From positions 1,302,001 to 1,366,000 of the forward strand of contig NZ_CP123229.1 of the NCBI RefSeq assembly GCF_029855125.1: DNA of 64,000 nucleotides, written 5' to 3'. The stretch is from Methylocapsa sp. D3K7. Its GTDB lineage: Bacteria > Pseudomonadota > Alphaproteobacteria > Rhizobiales > Beijerinckiaceae. Positions 38,830 through 48,627 of this stretch are shown piece after piece (position 1 is the first letter of the stretch; each line of letters starts with the position of its first letter). The notes beneath the pieces were generated by a model, which was given only the letters and a program-made list of their open reading frames with translations, ran no database searches and had not been told where the DNA came from. A program made the translations under genes and the position numbers.

Positions 38830-39425
38830 TAAGTTTTCCCGATTCGGGATTCAGTCCCAGCCAGGAGCCGCGAAATATTCGGGCGATGCTTGGCCCACAG
38901 AAAAATCGCCATGAGACCGAACATGAGGGCGGCGGCGTTTTGGCCCATGACCAGGAGAACGGCCGGGGTCAACGCGCTCGCAGTGAGAGCGGCGGCCGAC
39001 GAGTAGCGGGTGAGGAAGGCGACCACCAGCCAGACGATGGCAAAGGCGAGCCCCGCCGGCCAGGCAGCGGCGAGAAGGCAGCCCAAAAAGGTCGCCACCC
39101 CCTTGCCGCCCTTGAAACCGATCCAGACCGGGAACAAATGACCCAAAAATGCCCCGAGAGCGGCAAAAAGCTCGGCGGGTCCGGGCATGAAATGGGCAAC
39201 GATCAAAACAGCGGCCGTTCCCTTGAGAAGATCAAGGAGAAGAGTCAGCGCGGCCAAATCCTTGCGGCCGGTGCGCAGAACATTGGTCGCACCAATATTG
39301 CCGGAGCCTATGGCGCGCAGATTCGTGGTGCCTGCCAAGCGAGTCAAAATCAGGCCAAACGGGATCGCGCCGCAGACATAGCCAATGAGAAACGCAAAAA
39401 GGTCTTGAAACACGCAGGCTACCAT
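38829..39425 (-). CDS. plsY: Acyl-phosphate glycerol-3-phosphate acyltransferase
   Basis: Integral membrane enzyme of 198 aa that transfers the acyl group from acyl-phosphate to glycerol-3-phosphate, the first step of phospholipid synthesis. All three cytoplasmic motifs are visible: [12 protein letters not shown] (about 40-51), [11 protein letters not shown] and the later [12 protein letters not shown]. Coupled to dprA by a TAATG overlap, an arrangement frequent in Alphaproteobacteria. Confidence 0.94.
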   Translation of the reverse strand: MVACVFQDLFAFLIGYVCGAIPFGLILTRLAGTTNLRAIGSGNIGATNVLRTGRKDLAALTLLLDLLKGTAAVLIVAHFMPGPAELFAALGAFLGHLFPVWIGFKGGKGVATFLGCLLAAAWPAGLAFAIVWLVVAFLTRYSSAAALTASALTPAVLLVMGQNAAALMFGLMAIFLWAKHRPNISRLLAGTESRIGKT

Positions 39426-39564
39426 CGAAGCGAGAAAGCGGCAGCCTAACTATTTGTCGGCCGCGCGGCAACCAAGGGCGCGCCAAATATGGCACACCCA
39501 TGGGCCGAAGTATCACTTTTTCAGTTGATTCCAGCAGCTGGCGGGACGGCTCGCTTGACCAACC

Positions 39565-39629
39565 CCCTCGCCCAGCGTAACCACATAAGCGGGACACCTT
39601 TCCCCAACGAAAGGCGCACATCTGGGAGG
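39565..39629 (+). promoter_or_regulatory. Structured leader of serC with sequestered Shine-Dalgarno (candidate serC RNA motif)
   Basis: CCTCGCCCAG (39567-39576 region) can pair with CTGGGAGG (39622-39629), which is the ribosome-binding site of serC, with one bulged base. Inside lies a second hairpin, CCTTTC (39597-39602) with GAAAGG (39609-39614). A conserved 'serC' RNA motif is known upstream of serC-serA operons in Alphaproteobacteria; I infer that this is a member from position and fold, not from a model search. Confidence 0.5.
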
Positions 39630-39638
39630 ATGTATATC

Positions 39639-40811
39639 GTGGTGGCAACCTATCCCGCCGTGCGCCCCGCGCGGCCGAATTTTTCTTGCGGCCCTTGCGC
39701 CAAGCATCCGGGCTGGCAACTTGAAAATCTGCAAGGCGCGCCCTTTGGGCGCTCGCACCGGGCCAAGGCCAGCAAGGCCAGACTGAAGCTCGCGATCGAT
39801 TTGACCCGCGACATTTTGCAGGTGCCGCGCGATTACCGGATCGGCATCATCCCTGGCTCGGATACTGGTGCTGTCGAGACGGCTTTATGGTCGTTGCTCG
39901 GCCAGCGCGGCGTCGATGTCTTCGCTTGGGAGTCCTTCAGCGAGGGCTGGGTTATCGACATCGTCGAGCACCTGAAGCTGCCGGATGCCCGCGCCTTTGT
40001 CGCGGATTATGGGAAGATCGCCGATCTCGCGAGCGCCAATTTCGACCATGACGTCGTCTTCGCCTGGAACGGAACGACATCGGGCGTGCGGGTTCCCAAT
40101 GCCGATTGGATCCCCGCCGACCGCAAAGGCTTGACGATTTGTGACGCGACGTCCGCCGCTTTCGCCCAAAATCTCGATTGGGCAAAGCTCGATGCCACGA
40201 CGTTCTCCTGGCAGAAAGCGCTCGGGGCCGAAGCCGCGCATGGCATGTTGATTCTCTCGCCCCGCGCGGTGGAACGGCTGGAGAGTTTTACGCCGGACTG
40301 GCCGGTGCCAAAGCTTTTCCGCCTGACGCAAGACGGCAAATTGAATGAAGCGATTTTTGAGGGTGAAACCATCAATACGCCTTCCCTGATGTGCGTGGAA
40401 GATTATATCGACGCTCTGAACTGGGGAAAATCGCTTGGCGGCCTCAAGGCTCTTATCGCGCGCGCCGATGCCAATTCGGGGGCACTCAGCAAATGGATCG
40501 AGCGGACTCCTTGGGTGGACTTCCTTGCCAGCGATCCCAAGGTCCGGTCGAATACCAGCGTCTGTCTCAAAATTGTCGACCCTGCCGTCGCCGCTCTGCC
40601 GCTCGCGGCCGAGTCTGCCTTTGCCAAATCCATCGAGAATTTGCTCGAAAAAGAAAACGCCGCCTATGACATTGGCGCCTACCGGGACGCGCCGCCCGGC
40701 CTTCGCATCTGGTGCGGAGCGACGGTCGAGACGAGCGATATTGAAGCGCTGACCCCTTGGCTCGATTATGCCTTTGCCCAAACCAAGGCGGCCCTCGCCA
40801 AGGCCGCTTGA
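39639..40811 (+). CDS. serC: Phosphoserine aminotransferase
   Basis: PLP enzyme of 390 aa that converts 3-phosphohydroxypyruvate to phosphoserine with glutamate. The N-terminus VRPARPNFSCGPCAKHPGW, the substrate loop IIPGSDTGAVETALWSLLG, the VFAWNGTTSGVRVPN stretch and the PLP lysine in FSWQKALGAEAAHG are characteristic of the alphaproteobacterial subgroup. An ATG at 39630 directly abuts GGGAGG, leaving no spacing, so the GTG at 39639 (8 bases away) is the likelier start. It precedes serA in the same pathway. Confidence 0.92.
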   Translation: MVATYPAVRPARPNFSCGPCAKHPGWQLENLQGAPFGRSHRAKASKARLKLAIDLTRDILQVPRDYRIGIIPGSDTGAVETALWSLLGQRGVDVFAWESFSEGWVIDIVEHLKLPDARAFVADYGKIADLASANFDHDVVFAWNGTTSGVRVPNADWIPADRKGLTICDATSAAFAQNLDWAKLDATTFSWQKALGAEAAHGMLILSPRAVERLESFTPDWPVPKLFRLTQDGKLNEAIFEGETINTPSLMCVEDYIDALNWGKSLGGLKALIARADANSGALSKWIERTPWVDFLASDPKVRSNTSVCLKIVDPAVAALPLAAESAFAKSIENLLEKENAAYDIGAYRDAPPGLRIWCGATVETSDIEALTPWLDYAFAQTKAALAKAA

Positions 40812-40894
40812 TTTCCGGCGGTCCCGCAACAGGGCGGCGATAGGATCGCCCTGGCGTTGAAAAGGATCAGGTTCAAGAACGCCAACGCAAGTTA

Positions 40895-40922
40895 GGCCCG
40901 GTGACCATGTTTTCTCCGGGCC
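40895..40922 (+). other. Hairpin in the serC-serA gap
   Basis: GGCCCGG (40895-40901) and CCGGGCC (40916-40922) with a 14-base loop lie in the 180-base spacer. A further stem around 40829-40850 is possible. Neither has a T-tract; they may be attenuating or RNA-stabilising structures. Confidence 0.4.
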
Positions 40923-40991
40923 GTAACGGCATTTCGCGCCGGTAAAGCATCTCATCGCGTCAATACATCGTCCGTAAAGGGGAGAGAGTCC

Positions 40992-42578
40992 GTGGCTCCA
41001 CGTGTATTGATTTCCGACGCCTTATCTCCCGCCGCCATTGCCATCTTCAAGGAGCGCGGCATCGAGACCGATTTTCAGCCGGGTCTCGGCAAGGACAAAG
41101 AGACGCTCGCCAGCATCATCGGCGGGTTCGATGGCCTTGCCATTCGCTCGGCAACGAAAGTCACCGCCAAACTTCTCGAACGGGCAGCCAAGTTGAAAGT
41201 GGTTGGGCGCGCCGGGATCGGCGTCGACAATGTCGATATTCCCGCCGCCACGGCGAAGGGAATCATCGTGATGAATACGCCGTTTGGCAATTCTATCACC
41301 ACCGCCGAACATGCGATCGCGATGATATTCGCGCTTGCGCGGCAGATTCCCCAGGCCGATCTCTCGACCCAGGCCGGCAAATGGGAAAAGAACCGCTTCA
41401 TGGGGGTCGAGATCACCGGCAAGATCCTGGGCCTCATCGGCTGTGGCAATATCGGATCGATCGTCGCCGAACGCGCAATCGGCTTGCATATGCGCGTCCT
41501 CGCCTATGATCCTTTCCTTTCACCCGAACGCGCCCTCGATCTTGGGGTCGAGAAAGCCGATCTTGAAACAGTGCTCGGCCGCGCCGATTTCATCTCCTTG
41601 CACACCCCGCTGACGCCACAGACAAAGAATATTTTATCGGCGGAAAATCTTGCCAAGACCAAAGCCGGCGTACGAATCGTCAATTGCGCGCGCGGCGGGC
41701 TCATCGACGAAAAGGCTCTGCGCGAATTTCTCGATAGCGGTCATGTCGCGGGCGCGGCGCTCGACGTGTTCGTGACGGAACCCGCAACCGCCAACCCGCT
41801 GTTCGGGCATCCGAATGTCGTGTGCACGCCACATCTTGGCGCCTCGACCAGCGAGGCGCAGGAGAATGTCGCGCTGCAAGTCGCCGAGCAAATGTCGGAT
41901 TATTTGATCCGCGGCGCGATCTCGAACGCGGTCAATTTTCCTTCGATTACCGCCGAGGAAGCGCCCAAACTCAAGCCCTTCATCGCGCTTGCCGACCGTA
42001 TCGGTTCGTTCGCCGGGCAACTCGTCGATAGCGGCATCAAGCGCGCGGTGATCACCTACGAGGGCGATGTGGCGGGGCTGAAAACGAAAGCGCTCACTGC
42101 TTCGGTGATCGCCGGGCTTCTGCGGCCCTTGCTTGCCGACGTGAATATCGTTTCGGCGCCGGGCATCGCAAAGGAACGCGGGATCGCGATCGACGAAGTG
42201 ACCCGCGCCGCCGAGACGGATTATGAGTCGGTTATTACCCTATCCGTCGTGACGGAACAGCACGAACGCTCGATTTCCGGGACCGTCTTCCACGACGGCA
42301 AGCCGCGCGTCATTTCTATCAATGGGATCGAGGTCGATGCGGTCGTCGCCCCCGTCATGATTTATGTCAGCAATGAAGACAAGCCTGGCTTCATCGGCCG
42401 TTTCGCCAGCCTGCTCGGCAATGCCTCGATCAATATCGCGACCTTCGCGCTTGGCCGCGACCGCGAGGGCGGCTCCGCGGTTGCTCTTGTCGAGGTGGAT
42501 GGCGCCGTCGCCGAAAAGGTGCTTGGCGCGATAAAGACGCTGCCCGGCGTCAAGGAGGTCAAGGCCCTGGCGTTTTGA
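40992..42578 (+). CDS. serA: D-3-phosphoglycerate dehydrogenase
   Basis: First enzyme of serine synthesis, oxidising 3-phosphoglycerate with NAD; 528 aa, the long type. The substrate and NAD domains (1-310) contain GRAGIGVDNVDIPAATAKGI, LGLIGCGNIGSIVAERA and the catalytic HLGAST His. An intervening domain (about 320-450) precedes a C-terminal ACT domain (PGFIGRFASLLGNASINIATFALGR), the usual serine-sensing module. The start is GTG at 40992, with GGGGAGAG upstream. Downstream of serC in the same orientation. Confidence 0.95.
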   Translation: MAPRVLISDALSPAAIAIFKERGIETDFQPGLGKDKETLASIIGGFDGLAIRSATKVTAKLLERAAKLKVVGRAGIGVDNVDIPAATAKGIIVMNTPFGNSITTAEHAIAMIFALARQIPQADLSTQAGKWEKNRFMGVEITGKILGLIGCGNIGSIVAERAIGLHMRVLAYDPFLSPERALDLGVEKADLETVLGRADFISLHTPLTPQTKNILSAENLAKTKAGVRIVNCARGGLIDEKALREFLDSGHVAGAALDVFVTEPATANPLFGHPNVVCTPHLGASTSEAQENVALQVAEQMSDYLIRGAISNAVNFPSITAEEAPKLKPFIALADRIGSFAGQLVDSGIKRAVITYEGDVAGLKTKALTASVIAGLLRPLLADVNIVSAPGIAKERGIAIDEVTRAAETDYESVITLSVVTEQHERSISGTVFHDGKPRVISINGIEVDAVVAPVMIYVSNEDKPGFIGRFASLLGNASINIATFALGRDREGGSAVALVEVDGAVAEKVLGAIKTLPGVKEVKALAF

Positions 42579-42729
42579 TTCGCGATCGCGGCGGACCGCC
42601 ATATGGCCAACCCCGAAAGCAACGGCGCAAATCTGCCCTCTACGAGGCTCCCTGCCCCTGCGGTGCGCAAACTGTGGCAAAAGCGCATCGGGGTCTGGCA
42701 GAATGGGCTTGGACATTGAGACTGATGTT

Positions 42730-42745
42730 GCAAAATTAATTTTGC
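42730..42745. promoter_or_regulatory. 16-bp perfect palindrome upstream of the porin gene
   Basis: GCAAAATTAATTTTGC is a perfect dyad 45 bases before the ATG of the barrel protein gene. It could be an operator or a small hairpin in the 5' leader. Confidence 0.4.
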
Positions 42746-42790
42746 GGCGCACCTTGCAAGTCAACCAATGGCTTCGCTGGGAGATATGCA

Positions 42791-44116
42791 ATGCCCCGTT
42801 CGCTCAAATCAATTCTGGTGCCGGCTCTCTGCGCCAGCACTTTTCTCGGCTTTGCCGGTTCGGTTGCGCGCGCCGCCGATGTTCCGCCGCCGCCACCGCC
42901 GGCCAATTGGTGGGATACGTTGACGGTCTCCGGCTCGGTCGAGGCCGGAATTACGTTCAACCCTGACAGCCCGGGCGATGGGCTAAATTTCGGGCATTTG
43001 TTCACCGACAAGGCCAACCAGCCGCTCTTGAACCAAGTGCTTTTGACCATCCAGCGGCCGCTCGATCCGAAAGCCACGGATTATGATTTCGGCTTCAAAG
43101 TGCAAGCCATGTACGGGACCGACGCGCGCTACACCCATTACCTTGGCGAGCTCGATTACATCATCAATGATTGGAGTCAGATTACCCCCGTCGAGGCTTG
43201 GGGCATCGTGCATCTTCCCTGGCTGTTCGCCGGCGGCATCGACGTCAAGGCCGGCCAATATGTCACCTTGGAAGGCGCCGAGACGATCGACCCGACCACC
43301 AATTACCTCTACTCGCATTCCTACATCTTCAACTTCGGCATTCCGCTCGTCCACACCGGCGTCATGACGATTTCGCATGTCGATCCGATGGTCGATATTT
43401 ATTTGGGCGTCGACACCGGCGTCAACACCACCTTCGGCAACCGGCAAGGCGACAACAATGGCGCCGCGGCATTCCATGGCGGCATCGGGTTGAACCTTCT
43501 CGACGGCGCTCTCACGATCCTGGCGACCACCCACATCGGGGCGGAAAATCCCGACACCCCGGGGGTTGCCTTGGCGTGCGCCTGCAACCCGAACAACGCC
43601 CTGCGCTATCTCAACGACATCACGGTGACCTGGAAGCCGACCGACTATCTCACCTTCATCACCGATGGCAATTTCATTCGCGATGACGGGTTCAACGCGA
43701 CCGGTTACGGTGTCGCCCAATATGGCATCTTGAAGGCCAACGACTGGCTGTCGTTTGTCGGGCGGGCCGAGATTTGGCGCGACAACAACAACTTCTTCGT
43801 CGCGGCGTTCCCCGGCAATTTCGACTTCGTCAATGTCGAATATGGGTTTCCGAACACGGCGGTCTTCGCCCCCGCGCCGACGACCTATCTGGAGCTGACG
43901 GCCGGCCTCAACATCACGGTGCCGATCCCCGACGGAACGCCGGTGCTGAAGGGCCTGCTGTTCCGGCCGGAGGTTCGTTATGATTCCTCGCTGAACGGCA
44001 CGACGCCTTTCGGCGGCGGCAGCGGCATCATCGGCATCCCGGGAACCCCCGGGTTCGGCGCCGGCACCAAAAGCTCGCAAGTCACCTTCGGCGGCGACGT
44101 CGTCGTCAAGTTCTAA
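42791..44116 (+). CDS. Outer-membrane beta-barrel (OmpL-like porin-2) protein
   Basis: A 441-aa outer-membrane protein. The signal peptide ends near ARAADVPPPPPP, a Pro-rich linker typical of alphaproteobacterial porins; the chain then alternates hydrophobic and polar residues in beta strands and ends with a C-terminal Phe (VVVKF), the outer-membrane sorting signal. The segment SGSVEAGITFNPDSP and later YGTDARYTHYLGELDY resemble the OmpL-like beta-barrel porin-2 family; solute specificity is unknown. GGGAGA precedes the ATG, and a terminator follows the gene. Confidence 0.85.
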   Translation: MPRSLKSILVPALCASTFLGFAGSVARAADVPPPPPPANWWDTLTVSGSVEAGITFNPDSPGDGLNFGHLFTDKANQPLLNQVLLTIQRPLDPKATDYDFGFKVQAMYGTDARYTHYLGELDYIINDWSQITPVEAWGIVHLPWLFAGGIDVKAGQYVTLEGAETIDPTTNYLYSHSYIFNFGIPLVHTGVMTISHVDPMVDIYLGVDTGVNTTFGNRQGDNNGAAAFHGGIGLNLLDGALTILATTHIGAENPDTPGVALACACNPNNALRYLNDITVTWKPTDYLTFITDGNFIRDDGFNATGYGVAQYGILKANDWLSFVGRAEIWRDNNNFFVAAFPGNFDFVNVEYGFPNTAVFAPAPTTYLELTAGLNITVPIPDGTPVLKGLLFRPEVRYDSSLNGTTPFGGGSGIIGIPGTPGFGAGTKSSQVTFGGDVVVKF

Positions 44117-44153
44117 GCCGGCCGGCCTCAACGCCGGACACTCAAAACACATC

Positions 44154-44187
44154 GCCGCCTGGCCCCACGGTCAGGCGGCTTGCTTTT
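44154..44187 (+). terminator. Rho-independent terminator after the porin gene
   Basis: GCCGCCTG (44154-44161), a 10-base loop and CAGGCGGC (44172-44179), followed by TTGCTTTT. Confidence 0.8.
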
Positions 44188-44298
44188 GAATGAGGCCGCA
44201 ATCAAGATCACCGCGAAAGGCGGGCTCTGCCTTTACATATTGACAACAGTTAAACTTAGAAGGTTGACGGCAGCCAACTTTTATCACAAATTTTCTGA

Positions 44299-45261
44299 AT
44301 GAACATCGCTCTCGAAGAACACTGCATCGTGCCGTGTCTTTCCGGTTACCTCGAACGAGCGATGCCAAAGGTTTCGCCGGGAGCCCACAAACAGCTCATG
44401 GCGGCATTGGCGGATTTCGGCGACGTAAGGCTCGCCGCGATGGACGCAGGCGGCGTCGCCTTGGCAGTCCTGTCGATTTCCGGCCCCGGCGTTCAAGCCG
44501 AACCCGATCCAGCAGTCGCGATCAAGCTGGCCAGGGAAGCCAATGATCTCCTCGCCACGGAAGTGCAGCGCCGGCCGGAGAGCTATGCCGGCTTCGCCCA
44601 CCTCGCCATGCAGGACGCGGCCGCCGCCGCCGCCGCCGAAGAACTGGAGCGGTCTGTCCACGATCTTGGCTTCGTTGGCGCAATGGTGAACGGCCACACC
44701 AACGGCATCTACCTAGACGATCCGCGCTACGCACCATTTTGGGAGCGGATGCAGGCACTCGACGTGCCGCTTTATCTCCATCCGGGAGACAGCTATGAGC
44801 TGCCCTACGTCCTGAAAGGATGCGACGAGCTGTTAAAGCCCACACGGGAATGGACGACGGAGACGTCGACGCATTTCCTGCGTCTGATCTTCGCCGGGGT
44901 TTTCGACCGCTACCCGCGGCTCAAGATCATTCTCGGACATATGGGAGAGACGCTCCCCTTCATGCTGTGGCGGCTCGACAGCCGGGCCGCGTTTATTTAT
45001 GGCGGGCGGCCGCTCAAGGAGCCGCCTTCGGCCTATTTGAAGCGCAATCTCTATGTGACGACGTCCGGCCAATGCTCCAATGTCCCGCTGATGGCGGCGC
45101 TCACGGCGCTCGGGGACGCTCACGTGATGTTCTCCATCGACTACCCTTACGAGAATTCCGCGGTGGCGCGGCGCTTCATCGAAAGCGCCGCCATCCGGGA
45201 CACGGTCCGCGCCAAAGTAAGCCGTCTCAATGCCATGCGCCTCATGCGGCTGGCGGCGTAA
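44299..45261 (+). CDS. Amidohydrolase-2 (ACMSD / 2,3-dihydroxybenzoate decarboxylase-like) protein
   Basis: A TIM-barrel metal-dependent hydrolase or non-oxidative decarboxylase of 320 aa. Likely metal ligands are E6 and H8 in MNIALEEHC, a His in PLYLHPGDSYELPY, and the Asp in FSIDYPYE; LGHMGETLPFMLWR is the conserved His/Glu segment. These match aromatic-acid decarboxylases such as gamma-resorcylate decarboxylase, so a phenolic acid is a plausible substrate, though unproven. No clear Shine-Dalgarno is seen before the ATG. The upstream 110 bases are AT-rich. Confidence 0.85.
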   Translation: MNIALEEHCIVPCLSGYLERAMPKVSPGAHKQLMAALADFGDVRLAAMDAGGVALAVLSISGPGVQAEPDPAVAIKLAREANDLLATEVQRRPESYAGFAHLAMQDAAAAAAAEELERSVHDLGFVGAMVNGHTNGIYLDDPRYAPFWERMQALDVPLYLHPGDSYELPYVLKGCDELLKPTREWTTETSTHFLRLIFAGVFDRYPRLKIILGHMGETLPFMLWRLDSRAAFIYGGRPLKEPPSAYLKRNLYVTTSGQCSNVPLMAALTALGDAHVMFSIDYPYENSAVARRFIESAAIRDTVRAKVSRLNAMRLMRLAA

Positions 45262-45369
45262 CAGGAATCTTCCACCGCAGTCGAACGCACCCCGGGGCCG
45301 GCCGCCCTTCGAGCCGGAGAGACGTGTTATGATTCCAACTCAAGCCGCATGGCACAAAAGGGAGGGACG

Positions 45370-47148
45370 ATGACAAACTCGCCGCGGGATGCCCGCAATC
45401 CTTCCCGCCGCGCGGTGGTGACGCGCGGGGCTGCTTTGCTCGGTGCCGCCAATCTCCTGCCAGAAATTGCCGCAACGGCACAGGCAGCGCCCGCCACCGC
45501 CCCTGACGCGCCGCCCGGCGGTTACAATATTCTTTTCATCCTGGTCGATCAGGAGCACTTCTTCGACGCTTGGCCGGTTCCGGTCCCCGGCCGGGAGTGG
45601 ATCAAGAAGGCCGGTATCACTTTCACCAATCATCAAGCGGCATCCTGCGTCTGCTCGCCGGCGCGCTCGACCATCTATACCGGTCAGCACATCCAGCACA
45701 CCGGCATCTTCGACAATGCCAATTCGCTTTGGCAGGCCGATATGTCGCCGCAGGTGAAAACGATCGGCCACCGCATGGCGGCGCTCGGTTATCACGCCGC
45801 CTATCAGGGCAAATGGCATCTCAGCATCAACCTCGATCAGGTCAAGGAGGCCATCGACGCGCCATTTCTCACCTATCGCAAGATCATCGAGTCCTATGGT
45901 TTCGAGGATTTCTTCGGCGTCGGCGACATCAATGACAGGACACTTGGCGGTTACAATTTCGACGGCACAACGACGGCGTTCGTCACGCGCTGGCTGCGCA
46001 CTAAGGGCGAGGAATTGAGGGCTGCGGGCAAGCCGTGGTTTCTGGCTGTCAACTTTGTCAACCCGCATGATGTGATGTTCGTCGATTCCGACTTGCCCGG
46101 CGAAACGGTCCAAGGAAAAGCGGCCGCCTTTCCAATCGCCCGGCCGCCCGACGACGACATCTACCGGGCCGATTGGAACGTCGCGCTGCCGGCGACCCGA
46201 GGTCAGCCGTTCGACGCGCCGGGGCGCCCGCGTGGCCAGAAAATTTATCAGGAGGTGCAGGACGTCCTTGTTGGCGCATGGCCAAACGAGGATCGCCGCT
46301 GGCGTCTCCTGCGCAACTATTACTACAATTGTATCCGCGACTGCGACGCGCAGGTCGTGAGCGTCCTTGATTCGCTGAAGTCCAACGGCATGGACAAAAA
46401 CACCATCATCATATTCACCGCCGACCACGGCGAGCTTGGTGGCAATCATCAGATGCGCGGCAAGGGGAACTGTGCCTATAGGCAGCAGAATCACTTGCCT
46501 CTCATGATCGCGCATCCGGCCTATCCAGGCGGCAAGAGCTGCCAGGCGGTCACCTCGCAGATCGACCTCGTACCAACTCTGCTGGCGCTCACCGGCGCCG
46601 CTCCCGAAGATGTGCGAAAAGCCTGGGCTGGTCTTAAAGGGCGCGATTTTTCGGCCCTGATGACGGCGCCCGAAAAGGCGGCGTTCGATTCACTGCGGCC
46701 CGCTTCGCTCTACAATTACAACATGCTGTCGTTTCAAGATGCCAAATGGGCGCAAAAAATGTACGAATATTTGAAGGAGTCGGCGGCACCGGTGGCCGAC
46801 AAGATCAAAAGACTGATCAAGGTCGAGCCCGACTTCCACGATCGCTGCGCCATTCGCAGCGCATTCGATGGACGCTACCGCTTCAGCCGGTATTTTGCAC
46901 CACTCGATTTCAACACGCCGGCGACGTATGAGGACTTGATCGCTCATAATGATCTGGAAATTTACGATCTACGGGAAGATCCAGAGGAGATCAACAACCT
47001 CGCAACGGGTGCCGCCAACCATGATCTTATTATGGCGATGAACGAAAAGCTCAACGCGCGCATTGCCGAGGAAGTGGGCGACGACGATGGCAGCTTCCTG
47101 CCGATCCGCGATGGCAAATGGTTCTTTCCGCCTAGGTCGAAACGCTAG
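45370..47148 (+). CDS. Type I sulfatase, exported
   Basis: Arylsulfatase-family hydrolase of 592 aa. The formylglycine signature CSPAR is at residues 95-99 (C95 is the residue to be converted), with a metal Asp at D60, GKWHLS and TADHGELGGNH supplying further active-site residues. The N-terminus has RR (13-14) and a hydrophobic stretch ending TAQA, suggesting Tat or Sec export. GGGAGGGA lies just before the ATG at 45370, so this start is preferred over an ATG at 45349. The substrate is unknown; the gene follows the amidohydrolase by 108 bases in the same direction. Confidence 0.9.
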   Translation: MTNSPRDARNPSRRAVVTRGAALLGAANLLPEIAATAQAAPATAPDAPPGGYNILFILVDQEHFFDAWPVPVPGREWIKKAGITFTNHQAASCVCSPARSTIYTGQHIQHTGIFDNANSLWQADMSPQVKTIGHRMAALGYHAAYQGKWHLSINLDQVKEAIDAPFLTYRKIIESYGFEDFFGVGDINDRTLGGYNFDGTTTAFVTRWLRTKGEELRAAGKPWFLAVNFVNPHDVMFVDSDLPGETVQGKAAAFPIARPPDDDIYRADWNVALPATRGQPFDAPGRPRGQKIYQEVQDVLVGAWPNEDRRWRLLRNYYYNCIRDCDAQVVSVLDSLKSNGMDKNTIIIFTADHGELGGNHQMRGKGNCAYRQQNHLPLMIAHPAYPGGKSCQAVTSQIDLVPTLLALTGAAPEDVRKAWAGLKGRDFSALMTAPEKAAFDSLRPASLYNYNMLSFQDAKWAQKMYEYLKESAAPVADKIKRLIKVEPDFHDRCAIRSAFDGRYRFSRYFAPLDFNTPATYEDLIAHNDLEIYDLREDPEEINNLATGAANHDLIMAMNEKLNARIAEEVGDDDGSFLPIRDGKWFFPPRSKR

Positions 47149-47193
47149 GCGGTAGAGGCAAAGCCCAAAGATCCATGGACTCACCCTGCCGCT

Positions 47194-48393
47194 TTACAAA
47201 TAACTCAGCCACCAATCCCGACGCCGCTGCTTCACGCCAGCGAACCACCTGCAAGCCGGGTAAAGAGCTGCCATGATGAGAATCCAGGCCGCATAGGTGC
47301 CAGCTAGGCTAAGGCCAAGCCCCTCAGGCGGGGCCTCCCGCGCGCCGAATCCGCGCAATTGGCTAAAGTCAAAGCCTTCGGCAAGCCAGAGAGCGACGGC
47401 CACAGCATGCGCGGCATAGAGGTGCAGCACGTAAATGAAAAGAGGCACCCGTCCGAATGTCGCGAGCACTTCACCGGCGTCGCCTCCAAGCTTCTCCATG
47501 GCCGGGAGCAAGAGAAATATCGGCCCTAGCGTGACAAGCGCATAAAGCAACGACGGCGGATACTTGGTTACGTTGAGCATCGAAAGCCCAGTCATGATGG
47601 CGCCGCCTTGCACGCTCCAAGGGCGTGGATCGCCATAAAAATTCGTTCCACGCAGCAGCAGGAATAGCGCAATCGAAGTCAGCCCTAGAAGCCTGAACCA
47701 ACGACCGCGTTGCTCCGCAGGTTCCTGGAAGAGATACCCCATCCCGTAGCCTAGGGTTATGATGCCAATCCATGGGAGCACGGGGTAACTAATGCTTCCG
47801 TGCAGACCCCAAGGCAATGCACCCGGTTCATGGAGGAAATTCCACAGGGGCGCCCATTCCCCGAACTCCGGCGGATGCACATGATCGAACAAATTATGGC
47901 TAGCCAGGATCAGTCCTCCAAGCAGCAGCACGGCACGCGTTGGCAGCCAAACCAGTCCAGCGAGCGCGATCATGCTGAAGCCAATGGCCCACAACGTAGC
48001 AAGGTCAAAGCTGCCGAGTTCAAGCCCCCATATCGGGCTCACCAGAAAGACATCGAGAAGGATTAGCCCCGCTCCGCGAGTCAACAAGAAGCGCGAGAGC
48101 GCCCATCTGTCATCAAGTTTCGTTCCATGCAGGAATGCCGATACGCCCGCGAGGAAGACAAAGGCAGGTGCGCAGTAGTGCGTGACAAAGCGGGTCAGGA
48201 ACAGCGCTGGATAAGTGTGGGCGAGTTCCGTTGGCTCGAAGCGCAGCGCATCGGCATTAAAGAAATCGCGCACATGGTCGAGCGCCATCAGGAGGATGAC
48301 AAGCCCCCGCATCCGGTCGATCCCCGGCAGCCGGGTATCCGCCGGTGCGGGGGAAACTGTTATGATGGGACGCATATCTGCGTGATCAATCAT
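47194..48393 (-). CDS. DUF1624/heparan-alpha-glucosaminide N-acetyltransferase-like membrane protein
   Basis: A 399-aa polytopic protein with about 10-11 hydrophobic segments. The start region RLPGIDRMRGLVILLMALDHVRDFF matches the DUF1624/HGSNAT-like acyltransferase family, in which the conserved DH pair near the end of the first helix is thought to be functional. Acyl transfer across the membrane is inferred from the family only. It converges with the sulfatase gene. Confidence 0.85.
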   Translation of the reverse strand: MIDHADMRPIITVSPAPADTRLPGIDRMRGLVILLMALDHVRDFFNADALRFEPTELAHTYPALFLTRFVTHYCAPAFVFLAGVSAFLHGTKLDDRWALSRFLLTRGAGLILLDVFLVSPIWGLELGSFDLATLWAIGFSMIALAGLVWLPTRAVLLLGGLILASHNLFDHVHPPEFGEWAPLWNFLHEPGALPWGLHGSISYPVLPWIGIITLGYGMGYLFQEPAEQRGRWFRLLGLTSIALFLLLRGTNFYGDPRPWSVQGGAIMTGLSMLNVTKYPPSLLYALVTLGPIFLLLPAMEKLGGDAGEVLATFGRVPLFIYVLHLYAAHAVAVALWLAEGFDFSQLRGFGAREAPPEGLGLSLAGTYAAWILIMAALYPACRWFAGVKQRRRDWWLSYL

Positions 48394-48627
48394 TTACGCT
48401 AACGAAATCCCTCCCCGGCTGGCAGCACCATTGCGCCACTATTTCATACCTCTTGACGGCCCGTAAAGCCGCCCCACCCGGCTTGTTTGCCCGTCGATGG
48501 AAGGAAAAATCATAGAATGCCAGCGGCATCTCACGATTTTTTGAGCCCGCCAGCAGCGTTGTCACACTTGGCCACGTAAAGTCCGGCAAAGTCATCGATT
48601 GAGGCGTCCTACAGCGGCGGTGCAACC

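Noticed and set aside
39639..39641. ATG at 39630 as the serC start
   Set aside because: It directly abuts GGGAGG with no spacing; the GTG at 39639 has proper spacing and the usual protein length.
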